31,213 nucleotides of DNA from a virus. The stretch spans positions 1 through 31,213 of IMG/VR virus record IMGVR_UViG_3300027844_001422; one strand, 5' to 3'. This document shows positions 1 to 5,012 of the stretch, one piece after another. Below the pieces are notes generated by a model that was not told the DNA's origin, searched no databases, and worked only from the letters and a program-made list of their open reading frames with translations. How positions within the stretch are numbered: position 1 is the first letter of the stretch; the number at the start of each line of letters is the position of its first letter. A program made the translations under genes and the position numbers.

Positions 1-41
1 TCGTTTCAGTCCTCAGTTGCCCGGAGACCGCCGGGGCGGGC

Positions 42-67
42 CAGCCCGAGCGTTTCCGCCCGGGCTG
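42..67 (-). terminator. GC-rich hairpin with GAAA tetraloop
   Basis: Read on the minus strand, CAGCCCGGGCG and CGCTCGGGCTG pair over 11 positions (one G-U wobble) around a GAAA loop, which is a GNRA-type tetraloop. The hairpin lies downstream of the leftmost minus-strand gene and just after the TGA (88-90) that ends the in-frame extension of that gene. No U-tract follows, so it may be a processing, stability or factor-dependent termination element rather than a classical intrinsic terminator. Confidence 0.5.
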
Positions 68-87
68 CGATTATCTTTCGGATCCAA

Positions 88-195
88 TCAGTCGCTACTC
101 ACCTCGCCAACCATTCGATCGGACTCGATTTCCGTAACCACAACAGTGTCCCGCCATTCGAGGCCCTCGTCCTCAAACCACTAGGAAGCGGGTCA
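88..195 (-). other. Coding-like in-frame extension beyond the stop of the leftmost gene
   Basis: After the TGA (193-195) of the upstream gene, the same frame reads Pro-Ala-Ser, a TAG (181-183), then 30 residues beginning WFEDEGLEWRD and ending EVSSD before a TGA at 88-90. The peptide is acidic, with alternating hydrophobic residues (TVVVTEIES), and looks like protein rather than noise. It could be the old C-terminus of the gene, cut off by nonsense changes, a recoded extension, or chance. A competing short ORF of 37 codons in another frame starts at an ATG near 204. No independent start codon with a ribosome binding site precedes the 30-residue stretch. Confidence 0.3.
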
Positions 196-522
196 GCAGC
201 AGGAAATAACATGGACGCGGGCCAGCGGGGTCAGCTTGCAGACAAGTCGCAGCGCGTAGGCTTTGGCGCTCTCGAAGTTGGCGAACGTCTTCGACTCGAA
301 GCGTGGTCGCCGGCTTTTCCCCTGCGGAGTGTTGCGCGGGTCCACCAGCAATAATGGGCCGACGAGGCTGAATTCCCCAGATCGGTCGTGAATACTGATG
401 AAATCGAACGCCCAATCGGCAATGCGTCCGTTGGTGCGGTTCGCCTCGATCATCTCCCAATATCGGTCCTTGTCGGCTACGTACGTGCGGCGGGTTAGTC
501 TGGGTGCGGTTGCTGTGGTCAT
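193..522 (-). CDS. Hypothetical protein (109 aa)
   Basis: The protein begins MTTATAPRLTRRTY and I do not recognise it as a family. The ATG at 522 is preceded by an AGGAG Shine-Dalgarno sequence at 9 bases, which is why I chose it over longer versions that run into the hairpin leader. The residues form a basic N-terminus, a W/F-rich middle (WAFDFISIHDRSGEF) and a segment RFESKTFANFESAKAYALRL that reads as a strand followed by an amphipathic helix. No membrane segment or metal-binding motif is visible. It is the most downstream gene of the minus-strand cluster and has its own structured leader (544-610). Its C-terminus HVISCC may be a truncation, because the frame continues in a coding-like way after the stop. 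Confidence 0.7.
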   Translation of the reverse strand: MTTATAPRLTRRTYVADKDRYWEMIEANRTNGRIADWAFDFISIHDRSGEFSLVGPLLLVDPRNTPQGKSRRPRFESKTFANFESAKAYALRLVCKLTPLARVHVISCC

Positions 523-543
523 GGTCTCGGTCTCCTGTCGGGG

Positions 544-610
544 GTGTGGTGAATCGGTCCGGGTATCCTGCCAGCACAATCGCGCTGGCAGGGGGGCGGG
601 AACGATTCAG
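544..610 (-). promoter_or_regulatory. Structured leader, copy 1 (hairpin plus CACCACAC element)
   Basis: This gap between two minus-strand genes has a near copy at 2974-3040. Both share an identical 22-base block (here 551-572), a hairpin, and a conserved right flank GGGAACG(A/G)TTCAG. The hairpin arms at 567-575 and 584-592 pair perfectly over 9 bases (CCTGCCAGC/GCTGGCAGG) around an 8-base loop. The element read CACCACAC on the minus strand (GTGTGGTG at 544-551) lies about 21 bases before the ATG at 522. The conservation of structure suggests a cis-acting RNA or protein-binding leader; its role is unknown. Confidence 0.6.
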
Positions 611-1068
611 CGTCCCCAGGCGGCCGAGACGATCCGCCTATACTCGCGAACGATCTGCTGCGCCTCGGTGTGAGTGATCGGCCGAACTGAGCGGCCGTTG
701 CAGTGGTGGTAGGTGTGCTCCTCGGGCTGGCAGTCAACGATTCCGGTGGAGTCCTTCAAGATGTGCCAACGGTCGCATTGCCCGAAGCAATACGGGATAC
801 GCTCGCCTTCTGCCGGCCAGGCGTCTGAGTCTGCTTTGAACAGTGGGACCATTACCGTCCCGCTGCGTCCGGTCATGTGGATAAACGGAACGCCGGGGTT
901 CTTCCGAATCCATTCCCGGTCGTGCGTCTGCAGGTCCGTCTGAAAGCTCTCAAGGCGGGGCAGGGCAAGCCGTTCAAGCTGCCCGTAGGTGGTCACAATC
1001 GGACCAGTGCCGGCGAATTCCATGTCGTCTGTGACGTTGCGGCCGCGTGCGTAGGTGGTGGTGGTCAT
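607..1068 (-). CDS. Hypothetical protein (153 aa), translationally coupled
   Basis: The protein begins MTTTTYARGRNVTDDMEF and belongs to no family I recognise. I chose the ATG at 1068 because it overlaps the stop codon of the preceding gene in an ATGA arrangement, with GAGGAGG directly upstream, a textbook coupling signal. The middle reads PGVPFIHMTGRSGTVMVPLF, a likely beta hairpin. It is followed by four Cys (CFGQCDRW, VDCQPEEH, HHCNGR) with nearby His, possibly a small zinc site. It lacks the CACCAC leader element of its neighbours, as expected if it is translated from the upstream gene's message. The C-terminus is a predicted amphipathic helix (EAQQIVREYRRIVSAAW). A small soluble early phage protein is the most I can infer. 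Confidence 0.75.
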   Translation of the reverse strand: MTTTTYARGRNVTDDMEFAGTGPIVTTYGQLERLALPRLESFQTDLQTHDREWIRKNPGVPFIHMTGRSGTVMVPLFKADSDAWPAEGERIPYCFGQCDRWHILKDSTGIVDCQPEEHTYHHCNGRSVRPITHTEAQQIVREYRRIVSAAWGR

Positions 1069-1424
1069 ACTGTCGCCTCCTCGATGGCTAGAACGGTGTC
1101 GCGCAGAATCCGCGCGGCGTGATGGTCGCAAAACAGAACGTGCGGGTACTCGTCGTAAGGCTGGAACGATCCAAGCCGATGACAGCCAGGGGCCTTACAA
1201 TGCTTGTGCGTCTTCCGGTTCAGCCAGATCAGCGCCGAGCCGAGCGTGTCTGACGCGTCGCCGCGGTAGCGCTCGCCGTTGGCCTCAAGCTCCTCGATCG
1301 CTCGCAAGTGCCGGATCCGGTCCGTCTGCTCCTGCTCCGTGTCTTCGAACGGTGGTTGGTCTGCGATGGCCTTCGACAGGTCAGAAGATCGCAGCAATCG
1401 CTTACCGTGGTAGATGCCGTGCAT
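1065..1424 (-). CDS. Hypothetical protein with Cys/His cluster (119 aa)
   Basis: The protein starts MHGIYHGKRLLRSSDL. The middle is charged and helical (EDTEQEQTDRIRHLRAIEEL). The C-terminal half carries HCKAPGCHRLG and, about 18 residues later, FCDHH, giving a C-x4-C plus C-x2-H arrangement that could bind one zinc ion, as in small HNH-like or zinc-finger phage proteins. No complete HNH nuclease motif is visible, so I do not assign a nuclease. The start at 1424 is preceded by AGAAAGAGAG and by the CACCACAC element about 21 bases upstream. The stop overlaps the start of the next gene by 4 bases, so the two form a coupled pair. Confidence 0.7.
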   Translation of the reverse strand: MHGIYHGKRLLRSSDLSKAIADQPPFEDTEQEQTDRIRHLRAIEELEANGERYRGDASDTLGSALIWLNRKTHKHCKAPGCHRLGSFQPYDEYPHVLFCDHHAARILRDTVLAIEEATV

Positions 1425-1444
1425 CGTGGGTCGCTCTCTTTCTG

Positions 1445-1452
1445 GTGTGGTG
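1445..1452 (-). promoter_or_regulatory. CACCACAC leader element before the 1424 start
   Basis: The plus strand reads GTGTGGTG (minus strand CACCACAC), 21 bases before the start codon at 1424. The same octamer, or a one-base variant, occurs before four other minus-strand genes. It is absent before the coupled gene at 1068. Confidence 0.5.
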
Positions 1453-1479
1453 GTGCGTAAACGCAGGAAATGCCGCGGG

Positions 1480-1857
1480 CTACGATTCCGGTCCTGCCTG
1501 AGTCAGCACTACGCGGCCAGTGCGGGGTGGCAAAGCGTCTGAAGTCGTCAAGCCGCTAGGAATTGCTCCGATCCCCGCGTAACGCAGCCGGATCATTCCG
1601 TTCCGATGTTTGATCATCCTCAGCGCCTCACGCGGGTCGCTGATCTCATCAACCTCCGCAGCTAGCCGCGTACACAACCGATCCAGCTCTTCCAGGCTCG
1701 CGACTGCCAGCCGTTTCCATGCTTGCTCGATCGTTGTGCCGTCATGCCATCCGAAGACCTCACGGAAGACACTCAGCGTGGTGCGCGTCGTTTTATGTTC
1801 CGCTGGCGTGGTGCTCATGATTGAATCAACCTCAAGAATCGTTCGAGAATTTGCCAT
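1480..1857 (-). CDS. Hypothetical protein (125 aa)
   Basis: I do not recognise this protein, which starts MANSRTILEVDSIMSTTP. A predicted helical core (TIEQAWKRLAVASLEELDRLCTRLAAEVDEI) is followed by a second helix (DPREALRMIKHRNGMIRLRY) and a flexible, proline-rich tail. The ATG at 1857 has a weak AGGA ten bases upstream and sits about 21 bases from a CACCACA element at 1878-1885. An alternative ATG at 1818 would remove 13 residues and lose that spacing. No catalytic motif, signal peptide or membrane span is visible. The helical repeats suggest a small DNA- or protein-binding accessory protein, but that is only inference. Confidence 0.65.
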   Translation of the reverse strand: MANSRTILEVDSIMSTTPAEHKTTRTTLSVFREVFGWHDGTTIEQAWKRLAVASLEELDRLCTRLAAEVDEISDPREALRMIKHRNGMIRLRYAGIGAIPSGLTTSDALPPRTGRVVLTQAGPES

Positions 1858-1877
1858 AGTTTCGCGTTCCTGTGTGG

Positions 1878-1885
1878 CTGTGGTG
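1878..1885 (-). promoter_or_regulatory. CACCACAG leader element before the 1857 start
   Basis: The minus strand reads CACCACAG, one base different from the octamer of the neighbours and at the same 21-base distance from the start codon. A second, partial CCACAC lies a few bases closer to the start (1872-1877). Confidence 0.45.
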
Positions 1886-1895
1886 CCTGAGAAAA

Positions 1896-1923
1896 GCCAG
1901 AGCCAGCACATGCCAGCCCTGGC
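1896..1923 (-). terminator. Hairpin followed by T-run after the 1940-2431 gene
   Basis: On the minus strand GCCAGGGC pairs with GCTCTGGC (one G-U) around a 12-base loop and is followed at once by CTTTTCTC. It begins 16 bases after the stop codon of the upstream gene, so it fits a modest intrinsic terminator. It also belongs to the series of hairpins found between the minus-strand genes. Confidence 0.5.
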
Positions 1924-1939
1924 GCTGCGTCCTCCGGTC

Positions 1940-2431
1940 TTACTCTCCGAAGGAGAAGCAGTCGGCGTAGGCCCGAAGCGTGTCTTCGTCCGCTTCGCCG
2001 TAAGCGGTCCACGGCGTGTACCAGTCCTGAGCCTGGAGCGTGGCGCTGATCGGCTCCTTGTGCTCGCTCAGATCGCCAACGATCCGGGTGGCAGGTCCGC
2101 CGGTGCTCAATAGGATCTCATACTCGGTTGCGGTCAGTGATTCGCCGGGCGATTCCCAACCGCTGCGGACCTGCAGAGACAGCGGGTCGTCAGTGATTCG
2201 TTGGCGGGCCTCGTCTTCGTCGATGCAGTCCCCGGCCGCCTCTTCCAGTTCCTGGAGCTCGTCCCGTTCGTCGTCGTCCAAGTCCTCGGCCGGCGTGTCT
2301 CGCAGTTCTTCAAGGCGGCAAAAATCTACCCCACTGGCAGCGACCATTGCAGCAATTGACTCATAGGACGATTTCCCGATCTCCTGCAGTTTGTCGTACT
2401 CGGTCGCGTTGTTCGTGGTCGTGGTCGTCAT
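1940..2431 (-). CDS. Acidic conserved phage-type protein with GGPATRI motif (163 aa)
   Basis: The protein starts MTTTTTNNATEYDKLQEIG at the ATG at 2431, preceded by GGAGGGCGAG and by CACCACAC at a shorter 15-base spacing. The N-terminal half is very acidic and helical (DTPAEDLDDDERDELQELEEA). The C-terminal half reads EYEILLSTGGPATRIVGDL, then LQAQDWYTPWTAY, ending ADCFSFGE. This second half resembles an uncharacterised protein type that recurs in phages and plasmids of many bacteria, with the GGPA-x-RI and QDW-x-TPW signatures. That resemblance is from memory and no function is established to my knowledge. It could be a small adaptor or a DNA mimic, given its acidity. Confidence 0.75.
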   Translation of the reverse strand: MTTTTTNNATEYDKLQEIGKSSYESIAAMVAASGVDFCRLEELRDTPAEDLDDDERDELQELEEAAGDCIDEDEARQRITDDPLSLQVRSGWESPGESLTATEYEILLSTGGPATRIVGDLSEHKEPISATLQAQDWYTPWTAYGEADEDTLRAYADCFSFGE

Positions 2432-2445
2432 AGTCTCGCCCTCCA

Positions 2446-2453
2446 GTGTGGTG
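2446..2453 (-). promoter_or_regulatory. CACCACAC leader element before the 2431 start
   Basis: A perfect octamer on the minus strand, 15 bases before the start codon, so closer than the 21 bases seen for the other four copies. The intervening bases contain the ribosome binding site GGAGGG. Confidence 0.45.
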
Positions 2454-2503
2454 CATAATCGAGCAGTCTGGCTCATCAGGCCGGCGGAACAAATCGCCGA
2501 CGA

Positions 2504-2522
2504 CGCCCGGGCATTCCGGGCG
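2504..2522 (-). terminator. Perfect 7-bp hairpin after the 2534-2953 gene
   Basis: CGCCCGG and CCGGGCG pair perfectly around a 5-base loop, starting 11 bases after the stop codon of the minus-strand gene ending at 2534. No T-run follows on the minus strand, so it is either a weak terminator or an RNA-stability or processing hairpin. Confidence 0.45.
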
Positions 2523-2533
2523 TTTCGCCTCGC

Positions 2534-2953
2534 TCACAAGCCGCAACGTCGGGCCATGTCATCCTCGACCATCATGTCGAAAGCGTCGCCAGCGGGATCC
2601 CCGTATCTAATCGCTGACTGCCGGCGGGTGTCTTCCGCGTTGCAATCGTCACACAGCACCGCGCTACCGGCTCCCAGGCTCCGCATATAGCCGTTCAGTG
2701 TGCTGCAGCGAGTACAGGGGCCATCAACGCGCCGCGGCTTCCCGGTCTCCTTGTCGTGAATTTTGCAAATTGACCAGAACAAATCAGCAGCTCCGCCAGC
2801 GCTCCGCCTCCACCAGTAACCGCCAGACGGTGACCAGCGGAAGCGGTTCGCCTTCAGTGCCTCCCGAATTCTCGCCGACGGTTTCCCGGCAAATGTGAAA
2901 GTGGTTTGACCGGTGCCGATGTCAAACGTGATTCCGTCGTGTTTCAGTGTCAT
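2534..2953 (-). CDS. Hypothetical protein with FRWSPSGGYWWRR motif and zinc ribbon (139 aa)
   Basis: The N-terminal domain (about residues 1-55) reads as beta strands followed by KPSARIREALKANRFRWS and GGYWWRR. This pattern is common in plasmid and phage proteins, where a short domain of strand, helix and W-rich strand occurs alone or at the ends of larger DNA-processing proteins. Its biochemical role is not established. The second half holds CTRC and, about 21 residues later, CDDC, a likely four-cysteine zinc ribbon. The start at 2953 has GAGGA eight bases upstream and the long structured leader 2974-3040 before it. A nucleic-acid-associated accessory function is plausible but unproven. Confidence 0.75.
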   Translation of the reverse strand: MTLKHDGITFDIGTGQTTFTFAGKPSARIREALKANRFRWSPSGGYWWRRSAGGAADLFWSICKIHDKETGKPRRVDGPCTRCSTLNGYMRSLGAGSAVLCDDCNAEDTRRQSAIRYGDPAGDAFDMMVEDDMARRCGL

Positions 2954-2973
2954 GGGTTCTTCCTCGGTTCGTG

Positions 2974-3040
2974 GCGTGGTGGCGAATCGGTCCGGGTATC
3001 CTGCCCACATCTCGCGGGCAGGGGCTCGGGAACGGTTCAG
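2974..3040 (-). promoter_or_regulatory. Structured leader, copy 2
   Basis: This near copy of 544-610 shares an identical 22-base block (2984-3005), a hairpin at 3000-3022 (CCTGCCC/GGGCAGG, 7 bp, 9-base loop) and the right flank GGGAACGGTTCAG. Relative to copy 1 the stem is two base pairs shorter and differs in sequence at its top, yet pairing is kept. The loop keeps GCGA at its 5' side and TGT at its 3' side on the minus strand. The octamer has one change (CACCACGC) and lies 21 bases before the ATG at 2953. Confidence 0.6.
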
Positions 3041-3043
3041 GCG

Positions 3044-3175
3044 TTATTCGTTCTTCCCGTCAGAACTCCCCGCTTCTGACGCCACATCCGCACCAGCATC
3101 ATCCTGAGCCGCCTCAGCAGCCCCCACACTCGCCCGGTCTACGCCCGATTCATGCCCCGATTCTGTACCGTTCAT
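3044..3175 (-). CDS. Small acidic protein (43 aa)
   Basis: A short ORF starting MNGTESGHESGVDRASVG and ending GSSDGKNE, rich in Ala, Glu, Asp, Ser and Gly with no hydrophobic core. It sits between the control region and the structured leader of the next minus-strand gene, and its stop is 4 bases before that leader. The upstream bases ATCGGGGATAGAGCG hold only a weak ribosome binding site. The placement as first gene of the cluster, codon composition like its neighbours and absence of any competing ORF support it. Its low complexity means it could be an intrinsically disordered early protein or simply chance. Confidence 0.4.
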   Translation of the reverse strand: MNGTESGHESGVDRASVGAAEAAQDDAGADVASEAGSSDGKNE

Positions 3176-3504
3176 CGCTCTATCCCCGATCTCTGGCCAA
3201 GCCTCTCACCCGCCGACGCAGCCGGACCGCCTCGCGATCACGCATCACCACGCCTGTCGAGCGTTCTGAACACCTCTCGCATCCATCGCAGCCCTCTATA
3301 TATCTTAAGGTAAGAATTCCGCGCCAAACCAACGCATGCCCGTAGCAATCAAGCAAATAAACATAAATCGTACTATAACAGAACACTATATGGCGGGTGT
3401 AAATGATCACCTAACTTAATTTAACAGCGCGACGCGGGCACGACGCACGCCGTACACGTGCCCATACAATAGAGGCAGGGGCGCACATGCAACAGGATCC
3501 CACC

Positions 3505-3536
3505 TGCAAATCAATTGCACCTGCAAGTCGATTGCA
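3505..3536. promoter_or_regulatory. Two tandem 15-bp operator-like dyads
   Basis: TGCAAATCAATTGCA (3505-3519) and TGCAAGTCGATTGCA (3522-3536) each have perfect 5-base arms, TGCAA and TTGCA, with a 5-base spacer. They are separated by CC, giving a 17-base repeat period. A further half site, TGCAA, lies at 3488-3492, again 17 bases upstream of the first dyad. This is the form expected for a dimeric repressor binding several adjacent operators, or for iterons. No repressor gene is recognisable in the window. Confidence 0.6.
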
Positions 3537-3559
3537 TCTAGGAGGGGGCGCGGCGAAAG

Positions 3560-3577
3560 TGTCACATTATTGTGACA
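3560..3577. promoter_or_regulatory. Operator-like dyad TGTCACA-4-TGTGACA
   Basis: Seven-base arms TGTCACA and TGTGACA are separated by TTAT. The word TGTGA with its inverse TCACA is the half-site class used by CRP/FNR-type regulators, but the 4-base spacing is shorter than the usual 6, so that identity is uncertain. Confidence 0.5.
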
Positions 3578-3579
3578 TA

Positions 3580-3595
3580 TAGTACATTTGTACTA
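3580..3595. promoter_or_regulatory. Operator-like dyad TAGTACA-2-TGTACTA
   Basis: Seven-base arms TAGTACA and TGTACTA are separated by TT. It lies 2 bases after the TGTCACA dyad. Four dyads of three different sequences within 90 bases point to a regulatory switch. Confidence 0.5.
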
Positions 3596-3912
3596 CTCTG
3601 CCCGGCCGTCGCCCTGGCCTGCCTTCGAAGGTCATAGCCTCACCGGGCTCGGATCACGCCGAAAATCCGTCAGTAAGCGACCACTCATTGACACTGGGCC
3701 GCCAATCAGGCATTGAATGGCTCCTGCAGGCCGTGGCAGGCCGTGGTGGGCCTCATCCATCATGCATCGGAGCCGTGGACGCCGCTTGTTGCCACCCCTG
3801 CCCCGCGATCGAAATATGGGACCCCATGCAGGAACGCAGTTTTGACCATCCCAGTCCCCCCCGGTGGCCGATGGATATACATTAGCGATTATGTTGCGCA
3901 ACCATTTTTCCG

Positions 3913-3938
3913 CTTCCATTTATACCATTTATCGAATA
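3913..3938 (+). repeat. 26-bp direct repeat, left copy, flanking the methyltransferase gene
   Basis: A 26-base AT-rich word with two CCATTTAT units ends 11 bases before the methyltransferase start. A copy with two mismatches occurs at 4987-5012, just after the methyltransferase stop. A single ACCATTTAT also occurs at 7032-7040, shortly before the terminase operon. It could be a promoter-like element placed before plus-strand units, or the scar of cassette insertion. Confidence 0.5.
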
Positions 3939-3949
3939 ACGTCCACGGC

Positions 3950-4978
3950 ATGTCTGCTTATTACAACGAGAACGATCCACACGCTTCCGGGTGGCTGAGG
4001 GAACTGATTAGCGCCGGTTTGATAGCACCGGGCGAGGTTGACGAGCGGTCCATCACGGAGGTTGATCCGAATGACGTCAAGGGATTCACACAGTGTCACT
4101 GGTTCGCGGGTATTGGCGGCTGGTCAGCGGCACTTCGACTGGCAGGATGGTGCGATGACCGAGCAGTGTGGACAGGTTCCTGCCCCTGCCAGCCATTCTC
4201 CGCCGCCGGCCGACAGCGAGGGACTTCAGATGCACGGCACCTCTGGCCAGTCTGGTTCGGCCTCGTCGAAGCCTGCCGCCCGGAGATCATCTTCGGCGAG
4301 CAAGTCGCATCCTCAAAAGTTGTCGGCACGCAGCTTGAGGCTTCTTTCGTTAACGCGGTTCAGCGGGGCGATTACGCCGCCGCCAACAGATACGCAAACC
4401 GACTCGTTAAATCGAAATCTCTTGGGGCAGATCGTCGGTGGCTCGATGGAGTATGTGGAGACCTGGAAGGGGCGGATTACTCCGTGTGGCCGTCGGTACT
4501 GGGCGCACACAGCGTCGGGTCGCCGCACATCCGACCGCGATTGTGGTGGGTCGGAAGCCGGTTGGCCGACTCCCCAGGCCAAAGAGCAAAACGAGACGTC
4601 GGAGAAAAAGGTCTCACGAGGAGCACACGCTGGTCTGAATCTGCGGAACGCTGCGGAGTTGGTGTTTCCAGCGGGCTGGGTGACGCCGTCGGCCAGAGAC
4701 CACAAGGACACGCCGGGGATGGCGGCGGAGTCAACGAACAACGACGGAACGACGCGGCAGCGGGTGGATCAGTTGCCGCGTCAGGTGTATCACCTGCTCC
4801 CTGGGATGGAGCCGAGTGGGTCCAATGCCGAGACGGAAAAGCGAGGCGTCTTGAGCCCGGACTTGAGCCGCTGGTTGATGGGCTACCCGGCCGTGTGGCT
4901 CAGTTGCGTGGATTGGGAAACGCTATCGTCCCGCAAGTAGCTGCGGAGTTCATCAGAGCGTTTATGGAATGTGAGTGA
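3950..4978 (+). CDS. C5 cytosine-specific DNA methyltransferase
   Basis: The enzyme would transfer a methyl group from S-adenosylmethionine to cytosine C5 in phage DNA, most likely for protection from host restriction. Visible motifs, counted from MSAYYNENDP, are FAGIGGW near 52-58 (motif I, cofactor), PCQPFS near 79-84 with the catalytic Cys (motif IV), EQVAS near 117 where ENV is usual (motif VI), HIRPRLWW near 193-200 (motif VIII) and GNAIVPQVA near 323 (end motifs). The length of 342 residues is normal for phage enzymes. I chose the ATG at 3950 because phage relatives begin with the same (N/S)AYYNE block; the frame is open for 79 more codons upstream, but that part looks non-coding. A second protein lies in the +1 frame over most of the gene. 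Direct repeats flank it. Confidence 0.93.
   Translation: MSAYYNENDPHASGWLRELISAGLIAPGEVDERSITEVDPNDVKGFTQCHWFAGIGGWSAALRLAGWCDDRAVWTGSCPCQPFSAAGRQRGTSDARHLWPVWFGLVEACRPEIIFGEQVASSKVVGTQLEASFVNAVQRGDYAAANRYANRLVKSKSLGADRRWLDGVCGDLEGADYSVWPSVLGAHSVGSPHIRPRLWWVGSRLADSPGQRAKRDVGEKGLTRSTRWSESAERCGVGVSSGLGDAVGQRPQGHAGDGGGVNEQRRNDAAAGGSVAASGVSPAPWDGAEWVQCRDGKARRLEPGLEPLVDGLPGRVAQLRGLGNAIVPQVAAEFIRAFMECE
4155..4940 (+). CDS. Overlapping-frame protein inside the methyltransferase gene (261 aa)
   Basis: This ORF lies wholly inside the methyltransferase gene, shifted +1. The frame is open from an ATG at 4038; I prefer the ATG at 4155 (MTEQCGQVPAP), and another possible start is 4446 (MEYVETW). It is not a random shadow. 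Motifs such as MEYVETWKGRITP, YWAHTASGRRTSD, GWPTPQAKE, GWVTPSARDHKD and LSPDLSRWLMGYPAVW match, from memory, a recurrent family of phage proteins usually annotated as hypothetical or as methyltransferase, whose genes overlap cytosine methyltransferase genes in this way. No function is known to me. No strong ribosome binding site is visible, so expression could rely on coupling or frameshifting. An alternative explanation is that conserved methyltransferase codons force the conserved look of the second frame. Confidence 0.6.
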   Translation: MTEQCGQVPAPASHSPPPADSEGLQMHGTSGQSGSASSKPAARRSSSASKSHPQKLSARSLRLLSLTRFSGAITPPPTDTQTDSLNRNLLGQIVGGSMEYVETWKGRITPCGRRYWAHTASGRRTSDRDCGGSEAGWPTPQAKEQNETSEKKVSRGAHAGLNLRNAAELVFPAGWVTPSARDHKDTPGMAAESTNNDGTTRQRVDQLPRQVYHLLPGMEPSGSNAETEKRGVLSPDLSRWLMGYPAVWLSCVDWETLSSRK

Positions 4979-4986
4979 GTATCTGT

Positions 4987-5012
4987 CTTCCATTTATGCC
5001 ATTTATCAAATA
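4987..5012 (+). repeat. 26-bp direct repeat, right copy
   Basis: This copy matches 3913-3938 at 24 of 26 positions. It lies 8 bases after the methyltransferase stop and 40 bases before the next start codon. With the left copy it brackets the methyltransferase gene as a 1.07-kb unit. Confidence 0.5.

Larger units (their letters stand above)
3176..3949. promoter_or_regulatory. Divergent control region between minus-strand and plus-strand genes
   Basis: No convincing gene is present in these 774 bases. The part 3290-3425 is AT-rich, with TATATA at 3299-3304 and further TATAG/TATAA words on both strands, so it likely holds the promoter of the minus-strand cluster; I could not fit a clean pair of -35 and -10 boxes. 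It is followed by a 7-bp inverted repeat (GGGCACG at 3436-3442, CGTGCCC at 3457-3463) and a TACAAT word at 3465-3470. Then come two tandem dyads at 3505-3536 and two adjacent dyads at 3560-3595. Further on, GCCCGG (3600-3605) pairs with CCGGGC (3643-3648) around the palindrome CCTTCGAAGG (3622-3631). Confidence 0.6.

Noticed and set aside
173-577. 134-codon minus-strand ORF overlapping the leftmost gene in another frame
   Set aside because: It covers the hairpin leader and is rich in Pro, Arg and His like a shadow frame. The overlapping 109-aa ORF has a proper AGGAG site and protein-like composition.
3180-3410. 76-codon minus-strand ORF in the control region
   Set aside because: It starts inside the AT-rich promoter-like segment without a ribosome binding site, and its second half is Arg-rich shadow-like sequence. 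A 21-codon version starting at the internal MRDREAVRL and ending just before 3175 remains barely possible.
3600-3648. tRNA-like element (GCCCGG...TTCGAA...CCGGGC)
   Set aside because: It spans only 49 bases, and the TTCGAA belongs to a simple palindrome. No anticodon arm, D-arm or proper T-arm can be drawn.
3632-3919. 95-codon minus-strand ORF (MEAEKWLRNIIANVYPS)
   Set aside because: It has no ribosome binding site, and its start lies in the CCATTTAT repeat. Its composition beyond residue 30 is Arg/Pro/Gly-rich. I see no family resemblance.
3713-3949. N-terminal extension of the methyltransferase by 79 codons
   Set aside because: The extension looks non-coding, crosses the direct repeat, and phage relatives start at the AYYNE block.
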